From positions 1 through 14,416 of the forward strand of contig DXSO01000035.1 in the NCBI GenBank assembly GCA_019410445.1: DNA of 14,416 nt. The letters run 5' to 3'. The notes beneath the pieces were generated by a model. That model was given only the letters and a program-made list of their open reading frames with translations, did not search any database and had not been told where the DNA came from. Both the position numbers and the translations under genes were made by a program. The stretch comes from Sutterella sp. GTDB lineage: Bacteria; Pseudomonadota; Gammaproteobacteria; Burkholderiales; Burkholderiaceae_F. Of this stretch, positions 13,589 through 14,416 are shown in pieces; position 1 is the first letter of the stretch; each line of letters begins with the position of its first letter.

Positions 13589-14416
13589 TTATTCGCTTTC
13601 CATTGGTTCAAGAAAAGGCTTTATAAGAGAAGAGTGCTGCCGGAAAAGTCCCAAAAGCCAGTCTCCAATGATTCCTCGCCCTGATCTGGACCACCCAATT
13701 GCCATTGGCGACGACGAACGCAGTTTTTCCGACAAAGGCACTTCAACCAGTCTTCCGCTTTCGATCAAAGGCCGAGCACTTGAAAGCGGCAGAAATCCAA
13801 CGCCGACACCCTGAGCAATACACTCGATCTTGGTGGCCATATCCGGAACCAGTACTTCTTCCTGCCCCTGCATACGCCATGGAAGACGTTTTTGCATCTG
13901 CAGCGATGAATCCTCGATATTGATGACCGGATACTCCAGCAAATCCTGACCGCTCAGCGACTTGAACTTCGCCAAAGGATGTCTCGGTGCCACTACAAAA
14001 TGCCACTTAATCACTCCGATAGGCTGAGTCTCAAAACGATCATCAATGGAGTGATGCGTCGGCAAGCCAATGGCAAAACTGCCTTCCTTATAAATCAGAG
14101 CATCCCAAACACCGTTAAAGACACTTTCGATGACTTCCAACTGCGTGTAAGGATATTTCTCACGTATCAGAGCCAAAATATTGGCCACGCACGTCGAGTT
14201 GTAGAGCAGATTGTTGACCACCAAAACAAACTTAGACTCCACTCCGTTGCGAATCTGCTGAATTTCTGCCGGAACCTGTTCTTGCCAAATCAACAAAGCA
14301 GCCACTTTGTCGTAAAACCATGAACCCGCCGGGGTCAGAACAACCCCTCGTGTCGTGCGTTCCAACAGTTTTACGCCCAGCGTCTCTTCAAGCGAATTAA
14401 TGCGGTAACTCACCGC
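13589..14416 (-). CDS. allS: LysR-family regulator, AllS-like (N-terminus cut by window edge)
   Basis: The reading frame stays open to the last base, so the first 30 or so residues lie outside; a GTG at 14411-14413 is not the real start because it falls inside the DNA-binding domain. The 275 visible residues begin AVSYRINSLEETLGVKLLERTTRGVVLTPAG, the recognition helix and wing of a LysR winged helix-turn-helix. The effector domain follows, with VNNLLYN (67-73), GVWDALIY (102-109), VINIEDS (164-170), VPDMATKIE (190-198) and GVGVGFLPLS (203-212). These match, as I recall it, the E. coli allantoin-utilisation activator AllS (VNNLLYN, GVWDSLLY, VNIEDS, VPDMETKI, GVGIGFLP). Assignment as AllS ortholog is therefore an inference from remembered sequence. 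It lies upstream of, and on the same strand as, the transporter and AllH/AllK-like genes it probably controls. Confidence 0.85.
   Translation of the reverse strand, partial: AVSYRINSLEETLGVKLLERTTRGVVLTPAGSWFYDKVAALLIWQEQVPAEIQQIRNGVESKFVLVVNNLLYNSTCVANILALIREKYPYTQLEVIESVFNGVWDALIYKEGSFAIGLPTHHSIDDRFETQPIGVIKWHFVVAPRHPLAKFKSLSGQDLLEYPVINIEDSSLQMQKRLPWRMQGQEEVLVPDMATKIECIAQGVGVGFLPLSSARPLIESGRLVEVPLSEKLRSSSPMAIGWSRSGRGIIGDWLLGLFRQHSSLIKPFLEPMESE

Noticed and set aside
1..14416. CRISPR array, insertion sequence, tRNA or prophage
   Set aside because: I saw no regularly spaced direct repeats, transposase or integrase motifs, tRNA-like cloverleaf or phage genes while reading either strand.

Overview
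The window looks like chromosomal DNA of a betaproteobacterium in the order Burkholderiales, probably close to the gut family Sutterellaceae. The clues are a two-subunit glycyl-tRNA synthetase, the corC-lnt pair next to glyQ-glyS, a Burkholderiales-type trimeric porin and a TRAP transporter. Base composition is roughly half G+C. The placement is an inference from gene families and synteny; no marker gene search was possible. I see no rRNA, tRNA, CRISPR array, insertion sequence or phage gene.

Left part (1-5463), housekeeping. Minus-strand glyQ and glyS (glyS cut by the left edge) make glycyl-tRNA synthetase. Minus-strand corC and lnt overlap by 4 bp. They encode a CBS-domain protein linked to divalent-cation/membrane homeostasis and the last enzyme of lipoprotein acylation. 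Between lnt and glyQ sits a plus-strand gene for a TRIC/UPF0126-type membrane channel. It breaks what in many relatives is, as I recall it, a continuous corC-lnt-glyQ-glyS run.

Middle (5432-10272), envelope and uptake. A minus-strand porin gene ends in a textbook terminator. A divergent, AT-rich, gene-free region of about 590 bp separates it from a plus-strand TRAP transporter operon and holds several small palindromes. The operon order is solute-binding protein, large membrane subunit, small membrane subunit (P-M-Q, not the common P-Q-M), with a strong stem-loop between the first two genes. It ends at a 15-bp perfect inverted repeat shared with the convergent right-hand cluster.

Right part (10287-14416), a probable catabolic cluster. 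All four genes are on the minus strand: a LysR regulator resembling the allantoin regulator AllS (cut by the right edge), an MHS-type MFS transporter, a DUF2877/AllH-like protein and a carbamate kinase. In E. coli, AllF, AllG and AllH form oxamate carbamoyltransferase, and carbamate kinase AllK turns the product carbamoyl phosphate into ATP. The cluster therefore reads as an oxamate/ureide-derived energy or nitrogen pathway. AllF (FdrA) and AllG (DUF1116) are absent from the visible part, which makes it the most interesting region of the window. The substrates of the TRAP and MFS transporters cannot be read from sequence.
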